Shown here in pieces: positions 4,267 to 12,004 of a stretch of DNA of 12,004 nucleotides (position 1 is the first letter of the stretch; every line of letters begins with the position of its first letter). A program made the position numbers and the translations under genes. This DNA is from Methylococcaceae bacterium (GTDB taxonomy: Bacteria; Pseudomonadota; Gammaproteobacteria; Methylococcales; Methylomonadaceae): contig JABFST010000320.1 in NCBI GenBank assembly GCA_013140465.1, positions 1 to 12,004 of the forward strand. Reading direction: 5' to 3'. Below the pieces are notes generated by a model that was not told where the DNA came from, did no database searches, and saw nothing but the letters and a program-made list of their open reading frames with translations.

Positions 4267-7107
4267 ATGTATAAACAATTATCCTTATGCCTAATCATGG
4301 CGACTACGGCTATGGCAGCAGAGGCCCAAGTTTTTGGCTCGCTCGCCAACTTCGATGTGGTCAATGATACCGGCAAAACGGCGCACGGCTTTGAAATTGA
4401 AATCCACGATATTCATACCAGCAACATCACTTCTATTTTTGGCGCGGCTAACCGCTGGCCTAATATGGAACGTTACGGTGCGCCGATAGTCAGCGAATTT
4501 TCCGATGCCACAGGATTTGGTGTTCGCATTCGTTACCAAAGCGCGAATAATGGCGCATGGGCGGTAGGTACACCGTCAGGTACATTGCCCGTTAATCCGG
4601 CAGACAGCTGTTGGCCGTTAGGGGCTAAAAATTATGGGCCGCTGTATCCGTGCGACCATTTTGGAGTCAGCACCAATATTGCCACGCCAAACGTCAAATA
4701 TTCATGGTTAGTGGAAACCACACCCGGCGCAAATAGTTTGGCTTTAGCCGAAGCGACTGTGCCTAATCCCGTTTTTACCTTAACGCCTGTTGCGCCTATT
4801 TTAGTGCAACCACCGATAGTACCAGGCCAGCCTGTACCACCTGCGGTGTTGCAACCACAACCGCCAATTGTGCATGTGGCAATTGCCGCACCTGCACCGA
4901 ATGCGTTTGAGTTTGGTGAGCCACGTTGGGTTAAAGTCACCGCAACAGGCACATTACAAGATGTTGCCGTTGAAGACTTAGTGGCAGAAAATGCCGTCAT
5001 CCAAAAAGCCCGCACCCAAACCCAATTGGAATGGCAGTTGATCCAAACCGATAAAGGTAATCCTGCCGCAGGGCAAATCGATTTGACTGGCGTTGCCCTC
5101 GACCCGGGTGCAACAGGCGTGGTGTATCGTTTTGAATTTTACAAATACACGGGCAACCGCGATGCCGAAACTAACGAAGCAAAGGTCGGCCCGAATGGTG
5201 ATACACCCGGTATCGACGGCCCTAGCCCAGGCGATTTAGGCGATTTTATTGTCGCCCAAAATGCGGGCATCAATTTTGATGGCGTAATTCCGGCTGCACC
5301 CGCATTACCAGTTGCCCCCGAATTGAATGCGACAATAGCCGGGGCGATTGTGGGTCAAGCCTATAGCCAAGTGATTAGCGTCACCCCAGTGAATGCCGCA
5401 GACATTATTAGCGTCGCCGTGACAGGTTTGCCAGCGGGTCTTAGCTTTGATACGGCAAGCAACAGCATCGTTGGCACGCCTACGCAAACAGGCAGTTTTC
5501 CGTTAGTCATTGTCGCTACTGATGAGAGCAATGGTTTATCGACTACCGCCGCTACCAGCATAGATGTGGCTTACGCCCCGGTGGTGTTTTCGGCAACGTT
5601 TGCCAACGGCACGGTCAACACGCCTTATAGCCAAGTGTTTACGGCTACAGGCAATGGTGCGATCAGCTTTAGCATCCTCGAAGCCTTACCAGCGGGCTTA
5701 AGCTTATCGGGTGATACGCTCAGCGGCACGCCAACAACAGCGGGCAGCTATCCGCTAACCGTTACTGCAACAGATGCGCAGGGCTTTTCGACAAACTCCG
5801 TGGCTACCCTAGACATTGCTGCCGCCCCAGTCGTCGTTCCACCGCCGCCAGCTCCAGTCCCCGTCGCTTGTTCGGGTACTAACGAGGCCATTAGCTTCTT
5901 ACGCATGCGTAACCCGGTGTATATTGAGATTGCTGGTGGCGTTCCCCAAGGTGGCAAAAGCGTTTACATCCCCGCCCAAAATGCCACCACCATTAATCCG
6001 CCATTGACAGCAGCTAACGCCTTTAATCCAGGCAATTTAGCCAGCTACACGGGTACTATGGATCAAGCGGGCGTGTTTTGTCAGGCAACCCAGATGACCT
6101 TGTCCCAAGGTTTAAGTTTTGCACCTATTGCCTTAGCTAACGGCCAAGTCGGTGTGGCTTATCCGGCTAGCCCAATCAGTCCTGTAGGCGGTGTAAAACC
6201 CTATACGCTGATTGTGGCAAACTTACCTAGCGGCATGAGTTTTGATGGTACAGCGATTATAGGTACGCCAGATGTGGCTGGCACTTACAGCATTGGCATT
6301 TCTGTCAATGACAGCAATGGTCAGACCGTGTTTTATAACGCAAATTTAGTGGTTGATCCTGCACCCTTAGTGGTTAATGCTGCTGCCGCCAGTGCCACCG
6401 TGGGTGTGCCGTTCTCATGGAATGCACTTTCCGCGAGCGGCGGTGTCGCGCCTTATAGCTATAGTTTGTCTGGTTTACCTGCGTGGGCGACAGCCAGTGC
6501 GGCGGGTTTCTCAGGCACGCCGGATGTTGCAGGTGCTTATAGTTTGACGGTAACTGCTACTGACAGTGCCAATAAAGTCGCTGCTACTGCTGTTACCTTG
6601 TCGGTTAGTCCTGCGCCCATCGTCATTTCTGGCACATTAGGCAATGGTCAAGTCGCTGTGCCTTATACGGGCAGCTTAGTCGCGGCGGGTGGTAGCGGTG
6701 CAAAAACATGGGCAGTGTCGGGCGCAATACCCGGCGTGAGTTTTGCCAACGGCGTATTTAGTGGCACGCCGACAACGGCAGGTACATACACCGTTAATGT
6801 AACGGCGACAGATGCCAGCGGGCTTACCGCTTCAACCAGCAAAACCGTAACGATTGCCAGTGCCGTGGTTGTTCCGCCCGCGTCATGCAGCAAACCTGCT
6901 AACGCCACAGCTTTTGCCGTCAGCAAGCAAAAAATCACTACCGTGACTGTCACTACAATAACAGTTGGCGGTAAAGTGGTAAAAACGGATTGTGCGACAG
7001 TGTCGTGGAATGGGGCAAAAGCCTTTAAAGTGGGTGATTTTGCCGAAGTGAGCAAAGGCTATACCGCCAATAACATTAACGTGGCGCAAAAAATCACCAT
7101 CAATTGA
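4267..7107 (+). CDS. Secreted protein with five He_PIG-type Ig repeats
   Basis: A 946-residue exported protein of unknown function. A signal peptide covers about residues 1-20 (hydrophobic core, cleavage likely after AEA), so it enters the Sec route. Residues 21-170 form an N-terminal region I do not recognise, with a CWPL...YPC cysteine pair (115, 129). A proline-rich linker follows at about 173-216, then a second unrecognised region to about 345. Five Ig-like modules carry the LPAGLSF...GTP...AGxYxxxVxATD signature of putative Ig (He_PIG) domains: about 350-437, 438-521, 615-698, 700-782 and 784-868. A proline linker and a Cys535-Cys605 segment separate modules 2 and 3. A C-terminal cap (874-946) contains Cys874 and Cys909. 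The predicted mature cysteines come as three local pairs, consistent with disulfides in the periplasm or outside the cell. No LPXTG, transmembrane anchor or catalytic motif is seen. GGAG at 4252-4255 supports the start. A role in adhesion or surface display is a guess from architecture. Confidence 0.85.
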   Translation: MYKQLSLCLIMATTAMAAEAQVFGSLANFDVVNDTGKTAHGFEIEIHDIHTSNITSIFGAANRWPNMERYGAPIVSEFSDATGFGVRIRYQSANNGAWAVGTPSGTLPVNPADSCWPLGAKNYGPLYPCDHFGVSTNIATPNVKYSWLVETTPGANSLALAEATVPNPVFTLTPVAPILVQPPIVPGQPVPPAVLQPQPPIVHVAIAAPAPNAFEFGEPRWVKVTATGTLQDVAVEDLVAENAVIQKARTQTQLEWQLIQTDKGNPAAGQIDLTGVALDPGATGVVYRFEFYKYTGNRDAETNEAKVGPNGDTPGIDGPSPGDLGDFIVAQNAGINFDGVIPAAPALPVAPELNATIAGAIVGQAYSQVISVTPVNAADIISVAVTGLPAGLSFDTASNSIVGTPTQTGSFPLVIVATDESNGLSTTAATSIDVAYAPVVFSATFANGTVNTPYSQVFTATGNGAISFSILEALPAGLSLSGDTLSGTPTTAGSYPLTVTATDAQGFSTNSVATLDIAAAPVVVPPPPAPVPVACSGTNEAISFLRMRNPVYIEIAGGVPQGGKSVYIPAQNATTINPPLTAANAFNPGNLASYTGTMDQAGVFCQATQMTLSQGLSFAPIALANGQVGVAYPASPISPVGGVKPYTLIVANLPSGMSFDGTAIIGTPDVAGTYSIGISVNDSNGQTVFYNANLVVDPAPLVVNAAAASATVGVPFSWNALSASGGVAPYSYSLSGLPAWATASAAGFSGTPDVAGAYSLTVTATDSANKVAATAVTLSVSPAPIVISGTLGNGQVAVPYTGSLVAAGGSGAKTWAVSGAIPGVSFANGVFSGTPTTAGTYTVNVTATDASGLTASTSKTVTIASAVVVPPASCSKPANATAFAVSKQKITTVTVTTITVGGKVVKTDCATVSWNGAKAFKVGDFAEVSKGYTANNINVAQKITIN

Positions 7108-7173
7108 GTTTTACTCTCCCTCCCACCGTGTCCACTCCTGCGCAGTAGTTGGGGGGAATCCCGCGCCGCAAAC

Positions 7174-7189
7174 AACACTGTCTAGTGTT
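7174..7189. other. Small hairpin before the terminator
   Basis: AACACT and AGTGTT form a 6-bp stem around GTCT, 67 bases after the stop of the Ig-repeat gene and 6 bases before the terminator stem at 7196. It may be part of the 3' end structure of that mRNA. No other role is visible. Confidence 0.3.
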
Positions 7190-7195
7190 ATCCTT

Positions 7196-7225
7196 GGCCC
7201 TTCGCAATGAAGGGCCTGTTTGTTT
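7196..7225 (+). terminator. Rho-independent terminator after the Ig-repeat gene
   Basis: A perfect 8-bp stem (GGCCCTTC/GAAGGGCC, 7196-7203 and 7209-7216) with a 5-base loop is followed at once by TGTTTGTTT. It lies about 90 bases after the stop at 7107 and before the two-component operon, so it separates the two transcription units. Confidence 0.8.
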
Positions 7226-7303
7226 ATAGACCCTGTGGACAACATAACTCACAGAGCCTCGTTTCGATCACCCCACCCAACAAGGCTATGGGAGAATAAC
7301 CAG

Positions 7304-7972
7304 ATGCGCCTGTTATTAGTTGAAGATGAACTGGATCTGGCACGCTTACTAAGACAAAATTTAGAAAAAGCCGGCTATACCGTCGATGTGGCCCATGATG
7401 GCGTAGAAGCCGAATATCTAGGGAATGAAGGTATTTATGAATTAGCCATTTTGGATTTAGGCTTACCTTTGCGCAATGGCTTGGACGTGTTAAAAAACTG
7501 GAGACTAAAGCACAATACGCTGCCAGTGTTGGTGCTGACCGCACGCGATGCTTGGTACGAGAAAGTCGATGGCTTTAAGGCAGGGGCTGACGATTATTTG
7601 GGCAAACCTTTTCATACCGAAGAATTGTTGGCCAGGATTAGTGCCTTATTGCATCGTACCCACCAGCACTCGGGTGGACGCTTGCAAGTAGGCGATTTAA
7701 GATTGGATGAAGATCGCCAGCAAGTGATCACAACAATGGGGCAAGTCCACGAGCTAACGGGGGTCGAGTTTAAGTTACTACGGTTTTTTCTCCACCATCC
7801 TGGGCAAGTGCTGAGCAAATCGACCTTAATGGAACAACTGTATGATTTTGATTCGGACAAAGACAGCAATATCATTGAAGTTTACGTCAATCATTTGCGC
7901 CAAAAGCTAGGCAAGCACCGCATCGAAACACGCCGGGGCCAAGGTTATGTTTTTAAGGATTTAACGCCATGA
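7304..7972 (+). CDS. OmpR/PhoP-family response regulator
   Basis: A 222-residue cytoplasmic transcription factor activated by phosphorylation from the kinase encoded just downstream. The receiver domain (about 1-118) has the acidic pair Glu7-Asp8, the phospho-acceptor Asp51 in LAILDLGLP, the switch Thr79 in LVLTARD and Lys101 in GKPF. The winged-helix DNA-binding domain (about 130-220) includes LTGVEFKLLRFFL, SNIIEVYVNHLRQKLG and the closing RRGQGYVF. The ATG at 7304 is chosen because GGGAG lies 9 bases upstream and the protein then begins MRLLLVEDE, as in the PhoP/QseB group. The open frame runs further left to a TTG at 7220, but those 28 codons lie in terminator and leader sequence. The stop overlaps the next start in ATGA. 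It is closest in feel to PhoP/QseB, but paralogues are too similar to give a symbol. Target genes are unknown. Confidence 0.93.
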   Translation: MRLLLVEDELDLARLLRQNLEKAGYTVDVAHDGVEAEYLGNEGIYELAILDLGLPLRNGLDVLKNWRLKHNTLPVLVLTARDAWYEKVDGFKAGADDYLGKPFHTEELLARISALLHRTHQHSGGRLQVGDLRLDEDRQQVITTMGQVHELTGVEFKLLRFFLHHPGQVLSKSTLMEQLYDFDSDKDSNIIEVYVNHLRQKLGKHRIETRRGQGYVFKDLTP

Positions 7973-9294
7973 AATCGTTACGGCTGCAATTGGGCATAGG
8001 TTTGAGTGCCAGTGTTTTTACTGTTTTTATCCTATTGTGGTGGCTTACCAGCAATTCTATACGCAATCTAGCCGAAGAGTCGGTAGCCGAACATTTGGAA
8101 CATGATGCCATCAGCATACTGGAAGCCCTTAGCATAGATGCCGCCAATAACCTAAAAATTGACATCACGCGCGTTGAGCCGATTTACCTTAAGGCCTATT
8201 CGGGTGATTACTACCAAGTGATCAGTAGTGGCCAGGTTATTGTGTCCAAGTCATTAGCAGGGCAACCGTTTACCTTGCAACCTCTAGCGGTGGGCACTAG
8301 CCAAAAACACTATGTGACGGGCCCCAAGCACCAACCCCTTATTATGATGGTGTACGGTTACAACAAACTAGGCCGAGACATATCAATTGCGATAGCTGAA
8401 GATTTATCGCCCACATTTGCCCGCATTACGGCATTCCAAAAAAAATTTACCACGTTAGGTGTGGCACTCGCAGTGTCCTTGATTAGCATCCAAAACCTTA
8501 TATTAGGTCGCGGTTTTCGTCGCTTAACGCGTATCACCCAGCAGATCAAGGACTTGGAGCAAGGCAGCCGAACCCAATTGGATACCCGTGTGCCCCAAGA
8601 GTTAGCAGCCTTAGTCCACGAAATCAACTGGCTGTTACAGGTGTTGGAGCAACGCTTGCAACGCTCGCGCCATGCCTTGGCGGATTTGGCACATGCCTTA
8701 AAAACACCGTTGACTGTGTTGCAACAATTGTTACGTTTACCGGAAATCCGCAACCAACCACAAGTGTACGCCACCTTACAAAGCCAAACCAATACCATAC
8801 AGCAAATGATGGAACGGGTGTTAAAGCGCGCACGCGTGATGGGTGCAGGTGGAACGGTCGTTAAATTTGACATCAACCAAGAAATCCCACCGTTAATAAA
8901 AGTGCTGGAAAGCATGTATAGCGACAAGCAACTCCATATCACTTATAGCATTCCCGCTAATGGGCTGTTATTAATCGATAGGGAAGACGTATTAGAACTC
9001 ACGGGTAACTTATTGGACAATGCCTGTAAATGGGCAAAGTCCAAGGTGCATTTAACCTTAGAGCTACAGCCTGTCACTCAGCTGGTTATCGAAGACGACG
9101 GCCCGGGTGTTTCCCATGCCGATTTGGCTAAACTCTGCCAGCGTGGCACGCGCTTAGATGAGGCGGTCAGTGGGCATGGCCTAGGACTTGCCATAGTCCG
9201 AGCCATTGTTGAGCAGTATGGCGGTCAACTCAAATTGCAAAATTCCCTGCAACTGGGCGGTTTTTCAGCAACGGTGCTTTTTAAAGTGTTCTGA
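7969..9294 (+). CDS. PhoQ/QseC-like sensor histidine kinase
   Basis: A 441-residue inner-membrane kinase that should phosphorylate the regulator encoded immediately upstream; the genes overlap by 4 bases (ATGA), so they are translationally coupled. Transmembrane helix 1 is at about 8-27 and helix 2 at about 160-180. They enclose a periplasmic sensor of roughly 130 residues. A short HAMP-like linker leads to the H-box ADLAHALKTPLTVLQ, with phospho-acceptor His242. The ATPase domain has the N-box NLLDN (347-351), the G1 box DDGPG (376-380) and the G2 box GHGLGLAI (402-409). All catalytic motifs are intact. The AHALKTPL form of the H-box is typical of the PhoQ/QseC branch. The periplasmic part is not obviously rich in the acidic patch that senses magnesium in PhoQ, so the signal is unknown. 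Confidence 0.92.
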   Translation: MKSLRLQLGIGLSASVFTVFILLWWLTSNSIRNLAEESVAEHLEHDAISILEALSIDAANNLKIDITRVEPIYLKAYSGDYYQVISSGQVIVSKSLAGQPFTLQPLAVGTSQKHYVTGPKHQPLIMMVYGYNKLGRDISIAIAEDLSPTFARITAFQKKFTTLGVALAVSLISIQNLILGRGFRRLTRITQQIKDLEQGSRTQLDTRVPQELAALVHEINWLLQVLEQRLQRSRHALADLAHALKTPLTVLQQLLRLPEIRNQPQVYATLQSQTNTIQQMMERVLKRARVMGAGGTVVKFDINQEIPPLIKVLESMYSDKQLHITYSIPANGLLLIDREDVLELTGNLLDNACKWAKSKVHLTLELQPVTQLVIEDDGPGVSHADLAKLCQRGTRLDEAVSGHGLGLAIVRAIVEQYGGQLKLQNSLQLGGFSATVLFKVF

Positions 9295-9499
9295 AGCCAT
9301 GCCACTAAGACGTTAAGTGCAGTTGAAAATGATAAATGGAAATAGCAACAGCTCCTAGCAAGATGTTTTAACGAATGAGGTAACATTACTGGTTTAAACG
9401 AGGTCTAGGTTATAATGCCCGCCAGCCCATCCTTAGGTGGTGATGGTCAGACTAAGCCACAAAACATCAGTATTTTCCAGTGAGTTACCTTATTACACT
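9295..9499. other. Gap between the two-component operon and miaB
   Basis: No gene and no clear terminator are seen in this 205-base stretch. The only notable signals are a consensus -10 box at 9411 and an AGG followed by GTG/ATG codons at 9435-9445, both described separately. Confidence 0.4.
9386..9416 (+). promoter_or_regulatory. Candidate promoter for miaB-phoH-ybeY
   Basis: A perfect TATAAT occurs at 9411-9416. The best -35 candidate, TTACTG at 9386-9391, is weak and its spacing is long (19 bases), so the promoter may depend on an activator. It is the only good -10 box in the gap before miaB. Confidence 0.45.
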
Positions 9500-10858
9500 A
9501 TGACCCAAAAACTTTATATTCAAACCAACGGTTGCCAAATGAACGAGTACGATTCCGACAAAATGCGGGATGTCCTCCAAGCATCACACGGGTTTGAATT
9601 GATAGACGACCCCAAACTCGCCGATGTGCTGTTGCTTAACACCTGTTCCATCCGCGAAAAAGCCCAAGAAAAAGTGTTTTCCGCACTCGGCAAATGGCGC
9701 AAGATTAAAGACAAGCGGCCTGATGTCATTATCGGTGTCGGCGGTTGTGTCGCCAGCCAAGAAGGTGCTGCAATCCAAAAACGCGCACCGTTTGTGGATA
9801 TGGTGTTCGGCCCGCAAACCCTGCACCGCTTGCCGCAGTTGTTAGACCAAGTACGCAGCAAACATCAGCCTGTCGTAGACATCTCGTTCCCTGAAATTGA
9901 AAAATTTGATGCCCTGCCCGAACCCCGCGCCGAAGGCCCGAAAGCGTTTGTCTCGGTCATGGAAGGGTGCAGCAAATACTGCTCGTTTTGTGTCGTGCCG
10001 TACACGCGCGGCGAAGAAATCAGCCGCCCGCTTAACGATGTGTTGCTGGAAATCACCTCCCTCGCCAAACAAGGCGTGCGCGAAATCAACTTATTGGGGC
10101 AAAACGTCAATGCCTATCGTGGCCTGATGGATGACGGCGACATCGCCGATTTTGCCTTATTGCTGCATTACGTCGCCGCTATTGATGGCATAGACCGTTT
10201 GCGCTTTACCACTTCGCATCCGGTTGAATTCACCGATAGCCTGATTGAGGCGTTTGCCGAACTGCCGCAATTGGTCGATCATTTGCATTTGCCTGTGCAA
10301 AGTGGCTCGGACAGCATCTTAAAAAAAATGAAACGCGGGCATCAAATCGCCGATTACAAAGAAACCATCCGCAAACTGCGCTTGGTTCGCCCCAATATCA
10401 GCCTATCTTCTGATTTTATTATCGGCTTTCCTGGCGAAACCGAAGCCGAATTTGCCGAAACGATGGCTTTTATTGATGAAATTGGCTTTGATTTATCGTT
10501 TAGCTTTATTTACAGCCCCCGCCCCGGCACACCTGCCGCCGAACTGGCCGATGACGTGCCTTTAGACGAAAAAAAGCAGCGCTTGGAACGCTTCCAAAAC
10601 CGCATCAACGAAATGGCTAACGCCATCTCCGAAAGCATGATCGGCACGGTACAAACCGTTTTGGTGGAAGGCCAATCCAAAAAGAACCCCTTACAAATGC
10701 AAGGCCGCACCGAAAACAACCGCGTCGTCAACTTTATCGGCCACCCGCGCTTAGCCGGGCAATTTGTCGATGTGCTGATTGCCGAAGCGTTGCCCAACTC
10801 CTTACGCGGTCGGCTCGTTGAAGCCAGCATAGACAAAATCACCCTCGCCAACGCCTAA
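9500..10858 (+). CDS. miaB: tRNA-2-methylthio-N6-dimethylallyladenosine synthase
   Basis: A cytoplasmic radical-SAM methylthiotransferase that converts i6A37 to ms2i6A37 in tRNAs reading codons that begin with U, which improves decoding. The 452-residue protein has the N-terminal UPF0004 domain with the three cluster cysteines Cys12, Cys49 and Cys83. The radical-SAM motif CSKYCSFC follows (Cys157, Cys161, Cys164, the same positions as in E. coli MiaB), with VVPYTRG after it. The radical-SAM barrel runs to about 375 and a TRAM RNA-binding domain covers about 378-442. Both iron-sulfur sites are complete. The start at 9500 is chosen because [18 protein letters not shown] aligns with the usual MiaB N-terminus. 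No strong ribosome-binding site precedes it. In-frame GTG/ATG codons at 9437-9445, next to an AGG, would add 19-21 unconserved residues. phoH follows after 5 bases. Confidence 0.95.
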   Translation: MTQKLYIQTNGCQMNEYDSDKMRDVLQASHGFELIDDPKLADVLLLNTCSIREKAQEKVFSALGKWRKIKDKRPDVIIGVGGCVASQEGAAIQKRAPFVDMVFGPQTLHRLPQLLDQVRSKHQPVVDISFPEIEKFDALPEPRAEGPKAFVSVMEGCSKYCSFCVVPYTRGEEISRPLNDVLLEITSLAKQGVREINLLGQNVNAYRGLMDDGDIADFALLLHYVAAIDGIDRLRFTTSHPVEFTDSLIEAFAELPQLVDHLHLPVQSGSDSILKKMKRGHQIADYKETIRKLRLVRPNISLSSDFIIGFPGETEAEFAETMAFIDEIGFDLSFSFIYSPRPGTPAAELADDVPLDEKKQRLERFQNRINEMANAISESMIGTVQTVLVEGQSKKNPLQMQGRTENNRVVNFIGHPRLAGQFVDVLIAEALPNSLRGRLVEASIDKITLANA

Positions 10859-10863
10859 GCACT

Positions 10864-11838
10864 ATGACGACGACCCAGGAAATTTCTTTACACCCCGCCG
10901 ACAACGAACGCCTGTCCAATTTATGCGGGCAACTCGACGAACATTTACGGCAAATCGAAAAACGCTTGCAAGTGGAAATCGCCAACCGAGGCAACCAATT
11001 TAGAATTTCCGGCGTAGAAACCTCGGTCAAAGCCGCTTGTGCGGTGGTCGAAAAACTCTTTGCCAGCACCGCCAATGAAGAATTGACCGCCGAACTGATC
11101 CATTTGGCAATGCAAGATGCCTCTATCGACGACATGCTGGTCGCCGCCCCGCAAGAACCCGAACCGCCTGTCGCAATTAAAACCAAAATCGGCCTGATTA
11201 AAGGCCGTGGCCCCAACCAACAAGCGTATCTTAAAAAAATTGTCAGCCACGACATCAATTTTGGGGTCGGCCCTGCGGGAACGGGCAAAACCTATTTGGC
11301 GGTCGCGTGTGCGATAGAAGCCTTACAAACCGAAAAAGTCCGCAAAATTATCTTGGTGCGCCCCGCCGTAGAAGCGGGTGAAAAACTGGGCTTTTTGCCC
11401 GGCGATATGGCACAAAAAGTAGATCCGTACTTACGCCCTTTATACGATGCCCTCTACGAAATGCTGGGCTTTGAGCGCGTTGAAAAAATGATCGACAAAG
11501 GCATTATCGAAGTTGCGCCCTTGGCGTTTATGCGCGGACGTACTTTAAACGATGCCTTCATCATCCTCGACGAAGCCCAAAACACCACCACCGAACAAAT
11601 CAAAATGTTTTTAACGCGCGTTGGCTTTGGCTCTACCGCCGTAGTTACGGGCGATGTTACCCAAATCGACTTGCCTTCGGAAAAAATGTCCGGCTTGCGG
11701 CATGTGCTGGAAGTGCTGAAAAACATAGACGGCATCAGCTTCACGTTTTTTGGCGCCCGCGACGTGGTACGGCATCCGCTGGTGCAACGCATCGTCACCG
11801 CCTACGAAGATTACGAAAAAAAACATCCCACCGAATGA
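10864..11838 (+). CDS. ybeZ: PhoH-like ATPase (YbeZ)
   Basis: A 324-residue cytoplasmic P-loop NTPase of the PhoH family, the version encoded next to ybeY in proteobacteria (YbeZ/PhoL). An N-terminal KH-like segment (about 10-75) precedes the ATPase core (about 110-320). The core has Walker A GPAGTGKT (136-143), LVRPAVEAGEKLGFLPGD, Walker B FIILDEAQN (Asp236, Glu237), the TGDVTQIDLP motif, and a C-terminal GARDVVRHPLVQRIVTAYE. In E. coli the protein is reported to associate with YbeY and is linked to RNA metabolism; its exact activity is less settled than that of its neighbours. The gene starts 5 bases after the miaB stop without a visible ribosome-binding site, which suggests translational coupling. 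It overlaps ybeY by 4 bases. The length is normal and nothing appears broken. Confidence 0.93.
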   Translation: MTTTQEISLHPADNERLSNLCGQLDEHLRQIEKRLQVEIANRGNQFRISGVETSVKAACAVVEKLFASTANEELTAELIHLAMQDASIDDMLVAAPQEPEPPVAIKTKIGLIKGRGPNQQAYLKKIVSHDINFGVGPAGTGKTYLAVACAIEALQTEKVRKIILVRPAVEAGEKLGFLPGDMAQKVDPYLRPLYDALYEMLGFERVEKMIDKGIIEVAPLAFMRGRTLNDAFIILDEAQNTTTEQIKMFLTRVGFGSTAVVTGDVTQIDLPSEKMSGLRHVLEVLKNIDGISFTFFGARDVVRHPLVQRIVTAYEDYEKKHPTE

Positions 11839-12004
11839 TAAACGACCTAGAAGTCCAGCGCATCCATCACGCTGACAACCTCCCCGATGACACCGCCATC
11901 CAACGCTGGGTGGATGCCGCCTTGGCAGACCACGGTCGCGACACCGAACTGGTCGTGCGTATAGTCGATAGTGCCGAAAGTGCCGAACTCAACCAACTCT
12001 ACCG
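11835..12004 (+). CDS. ybeY: Endoribonuclease YbeY, N-terminal part (cut by window end)
   Basis: The frame starts at the ATG of an ATGA overlap with the phoH stop and stays open to the last base, giving 56 complete codons. The translation starts MINDLEVQRIHHAD and reaches LVVRIVDSAESAELNQLYR, matching the first part of YbeY, where the family shows a TVRIVDEAES-x-ELN-x-xYR pattern. YbeY is a zinc-dependent RNase needed for 16S rRNA 3'-end maturation and 70S ribosome quality control. The zinc-binding HxxxHxxxxxH motif lies beyond the window, so catalytic integrity cannot be checked. Family and position after phoH agree. Confidence 0.9.
   Translation, partial: MINDLEVQRIHHADNLPDDTAIQRWVDAALADHGRDTELVVRIVDSAESAELNQLY

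Noticed and set aside
4632..5015. 127-codon minus-strand frame in the Ig-repeat gene
   Set aside because: It is the complement of codon-biased sense sequence in the proline linker region, with a Gly/Thr/Ala/Cys-rich translation and no independent signal.
7217..7235. PhoP box in front of the regulator gene
   Set aside because: TGTTTGTTTA is reminiscent of the half-site, but two hexamers with the 5-base spacing are not present and the bases are part of the terminator tail.
7220..7303. N-terminal extension of the response regulator from TTG 7220
   Set aside because: It begins in the T-tail of the terminator and encodes residues unlike the family. The ATG at 7304 has a good ribosome-binding site and gives the standard MRLLLVEDE start.
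8358..8942. 194-codon open frame on the minus strand inside the kinase gene
   Set aside because: It lies wholly antisense to a kinase with intact motifs, and its translation (rich in Ser, Arg, Cys and Trp, low complexity) resembles no protein. The same applies to shorter minus-strand frames in glgP, the Ig-repeat gene, miaB and phoH.

Overview
The window looks like chromosome from a gammaproteobacterium of moderate GC content (about half GC by eye). The best evidence is the tightly packed miaB-phoH(ybeZ)-ybeY order at the right end, together with an OmpR-family regulator and PhoQ/QseC-like kinase pair and a glycogen phosphorylase of the enterobacterial GlgP/MalP type. The style of the intergenic palindromes and the secreted RTX and Ig-repeat proteins would suit a methanotroph-like (Methylococcales) genome. 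That is a hunch from memory, not something the sequence proves.

Layout from left to right: (1) 1-150, the last 49 residues of an RTX-type secreted protein. (2) 151-1341, about 1.2 kb without genes. It holds hairpins and a four-copy tandem array of a 164-bp palindrome-rich unit (517-1171). (3) 1342-3843, glycogen phosphorylase (glgP), apparently a single-gene unit. (4) 3844-4266, a second palindrome-rich gap. It carries a second copy of the hairpin repeat seen left of the array, then a possible promoter and leader. (5) 4267-7107, a large exported protein with five He_PIG-type Ig modules and an N-terminal region I do not recognise. (6) A clear terminator at 7196-7225. (7) 7304-9294, a two-gene two-component operon with a 4-bp overlap. 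(8) 9500-12004, miaB, phoH and the start of ybeY, co-directional and nearly gapless: tRNA methylthiolation followed by the PhoH/YbeY RNA-processing pair. Every gene is on the + strand.

The genes form separate functional units rather than one pathway: glycogen breakdown, an exported surface or secreted protein, envelope signal sensing, and tRNA/rRNA maturation. The least explained part is the 164-bp array. Each unit contains a palindrome of 26-28 bp, a hairpin with 14-15 bp arms, and two further inverted-repeat pairs that interleave in a pseudoknot-like order. One of those pairs shows a compensatory base change between copies. Related sequence pieces recur outside the array on both sides of glgP, which suggests a dispersed family of structured repeats in this genome.
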